The notes under the pieces: generated by a model
Told to the model about the DNA's origin: nothing
Databases searched by the model: none
Seen by the model: only the letters and a program-made list of their open reading frames with translations
Shown here: positions 63,135 to 64,000 of the stretch, piece by piece
How the letters are laid out: each line of letters begins with the position of its first letter
How positions within the stretch are numbered: position 1 is the first letter of the stretch
Made by a program: the position numbers and the translations under genes
Source of the DNA: Planctomyces sp. SH-PL14
GTDB lineage: Bacteria > Planctomycetota > Planctomycetia > Planctomycetales > Planctomycetaceae
DNA: 64,000 bases
Assembly: GCF_001610835.1 (NCBI RefSeq)
Contig: NZ_CP011270.1
Coordinates: forward strand, 8,121,256 to 8,185,255
Reading direction: 5' to 3'

Positions 63135-63566
63135 TCAGGACGCCGACTTCGGCTTCGCCAGCAGGGCACTCGTCAACGCTTCGACCCGGCGGGAGAGGTC
63201 GAGCAGTGCTGCGTCGCGGGCTTCGTCGCGGACCCGTTCGACGCGGTACCGGTCGACGAAGACGTACATGACGAGCCGCAGGAGACCCAGGTAGCCGAGG
63301 CCGTAGGCGATCAGGACAAAGGACATGCCGACCGGCCGCAGCGTGGGACCGCCGATGGCCGCCACGAGGAAGCCGAGCAGCACCAGCGAGGCGATGCCGA
63401 CCCACAGGCCGATCGTGAAGCGGCGGCGGGTCCGGAACGAGCGTTCCGCCTTCTGAAGTTTGTTCTCGAGCATGATGCGGTACTCCTGAAACTGGTCATG
63501 GGATTCCGCGGGGTCGTCCCGCAGAAGGGATTCCAGAAAAGTGCGGCGGGGATCAGATGTCGTCAT
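63135..63566 (-). CDS. Small membrane protein downstream of an ECF sigma factor
   Basis: A 143-residue protein with two membrane helices (FTIGLWVGIASLVLLGFLVA and VGMSFVLIAYGLGYLGLLRL), flanked by charged helical segments (DQFQEYRIMLENKLQKAERS; a coiled C-terminus near RVRDEARDAALLDLSRRVEA). It overlaps the sigma gene by 14 bp, so the two are coupled. Its position suggests a regulator of that sigma factor, but no anti-sigma zinc motif is visible. Confidence 0.8.
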   Translation of the reverse strand: MTTSDPRRTFLESLLRDDPAESHDQFQEYRIMLENKLQKAERSFRTRRRFTIGLWVGIASLVLLGFLVAAIGGPTLRPVGMSFVLIAYGLGYLGLLRLVMYVFVDRYRVERVRDEARDAALLDLSRRVEALTSALLAKPKSAS

Positions 63567-63999
63567 GGCCTCGCTCCTTCAGTCTCTCCCGCAGCGCGAG
63601 CTTCGCGTGATGCAGGCGGGACTTCACGGTTCCGACCGGGACGCCGAGCACCCCGGACAGGTCTTCAAGGTTCATCTCTTCCAGAAAGCGGAGCGTGAGG
63701 ACGGTCCGCTGCCCGGGAGGCAATTCGTCGAGCGCCTCGCGGACGAGGTGGGCGATCTCCGCCCGCTCGAACTCGTGGTTGTCGAGCACGTCTCCGGCCG
63801 GCTCCGTTTCCGCGAGAGCTTCGTCCTCGCGGCGGTCCCGGCGGACCTGGGTCACCCCCCGGTCGTGCGCGATCCGGTACAGCCAGACGCGGAACGCCTC
63901 AGGTGTTCGCAGCGTTGGCAGCTTCCGGAACGCGTCGAGCCAAACCTCCTGGAGGAGATCGAGGGCCCTGGCGGTGTCGGGTGCGAAGCGTCTCAGGAA
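63553..63999 (-). CDS. ECF-type RNA polymerase sigma factor (partial)
   Basis: The frame runs in from the right edge, so the N-terminus is missing. The visible part starts inside region 2 (ALDLLQEVWLDAFRKLPTLR, then FRVWLYRIAHDRGVTQVRRD), passes an acidic linker and ends with region 4 (LPPGQRTVLTLRFLEEMNLE, then DLSGVLGVPVGTVKSRLHHA). The GTG at 63855 that opens the shorter frame is internal to the gene, not its start. It is followed by the small membrane protein gene. Confidence 0.9.
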   Translation of the reverse strand, partial: FLRRFAPDTARALDLLQEVWLDAFRKLPTLRTPEAFRVWLYRIAHDRGVTQVRRDRREDEALAETEPAGDVLDNHEFERAEIAHLVREALDELPPGQRTVLTLRFLEEMNLEDLSGVLGVPVGTVKSRLHHAKLALRERLKERGHDDI

Positions 64000-64000
64000 G

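Noticed and set aside
1-64000. rRNA or tRNA genes, phage or plasmid backbone
   Set aside because: I found no cloverleaf-type sequences, rRNA-like stretches, integrase, portal or replication genes in the window.

Overview
The window is high-GC DNA that reads as the chromosome of a planctomycete. The evidence is the gene content rather than any marker RNA: DUF1552, DUF1800 and DUF1501 proteins, three Gfo/Idh/MocA oxidoreductases with twin-arginine-like signals, two DUF1080 proteins, Ser/Thr kinases with FHA proteins, ECF sigma factors, a Cys-rich beta-barrel porin, an orphan WXG100-like protein and the tetrahydromethanopterin C1 enzymes Fae and MtdA/MtdB. I saw no rRNA, tRNA, CRISPR array, transposase or prophage. 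Genes are mostly short operons on both strands, and the edges cut a zinc-ribbon gene (left) and an ECF sigma gene (right).

Layout. 1-5.1 kb: a signalling block with an FHA protein, a Ser/Thr kinase whose C-terminal membrane anchor lies in another frame, an anti-sigma/FHA protein and an ECF sigma factor. 5.7-9.0 kb: a rhodanese, two small secreted proteins, an MfnE-like kinase and an unknown protein. 9.3-11.8 kb: two adjacent envelope proteins sharing a CCFG-type domain, plus a small membrane protein. 12-14.3 kb: a catalytic HD-GYP protein beside a degenerate relative. 14.7-22.6 kb: DUF1552, an M20 amidohydrolase and a three-gene run ending in DUF1800-DUF1501. 22.6-26.1 kb: an SGNH hydrolase, the WXG100-like protein, a D-amino-acid-aminotransferase-like enzyme and an EEP-family protein. 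26.2-27.6 kb: fae and mtdA/B. 28-36.5 kb: DUF1802, a HAD phosphatase, DUF1080, a large anchored protein, a receiver-ATPase protein, an oxidoreductase and an Uma2-type protein. 36.6-45.6 kb: porin, PTPS/QueD, trypsin-like protease, a second kinase, an LmbE deacetylase, a nitrilase-family enzyme and TatD. 45.9-55.5 kb: an MMPL/RND transporter, a DUF1080 lipoprotein, two oxidoreductases, a multi-pass membrane protein and a Dabb protein. 55.8-58.5 kb: a pseudopilin operon (GspG, H, I and J types). 59-64 kb: a SEC-C protein, pyruvate kinase and an ECF sigma/membrane-protein pair.

The most unusual feature is not a gene. A structured repeat of about 290-350 bp occurs eleven times, always between genes and in both orientations, with no coding capacity or transposase of its own. 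Each end carries a GC-rich hairpin, and the two hairpin regions are inverted relative to each other. A 13-nt loop insert occupies the left hairpin in three copies but the right hairpin in a fourth, which suggests exchange between hairpins. A second, roughly 100-bp palindromic repeat occurs three times. Other points worth attention are the kinase/FHA/ECF neighbourhood, a pyruvate kinase with residues expected of a potassium-independent enzyme, and a GspJ-like pseudopilin with a long Ser/Thr/Gly insert.
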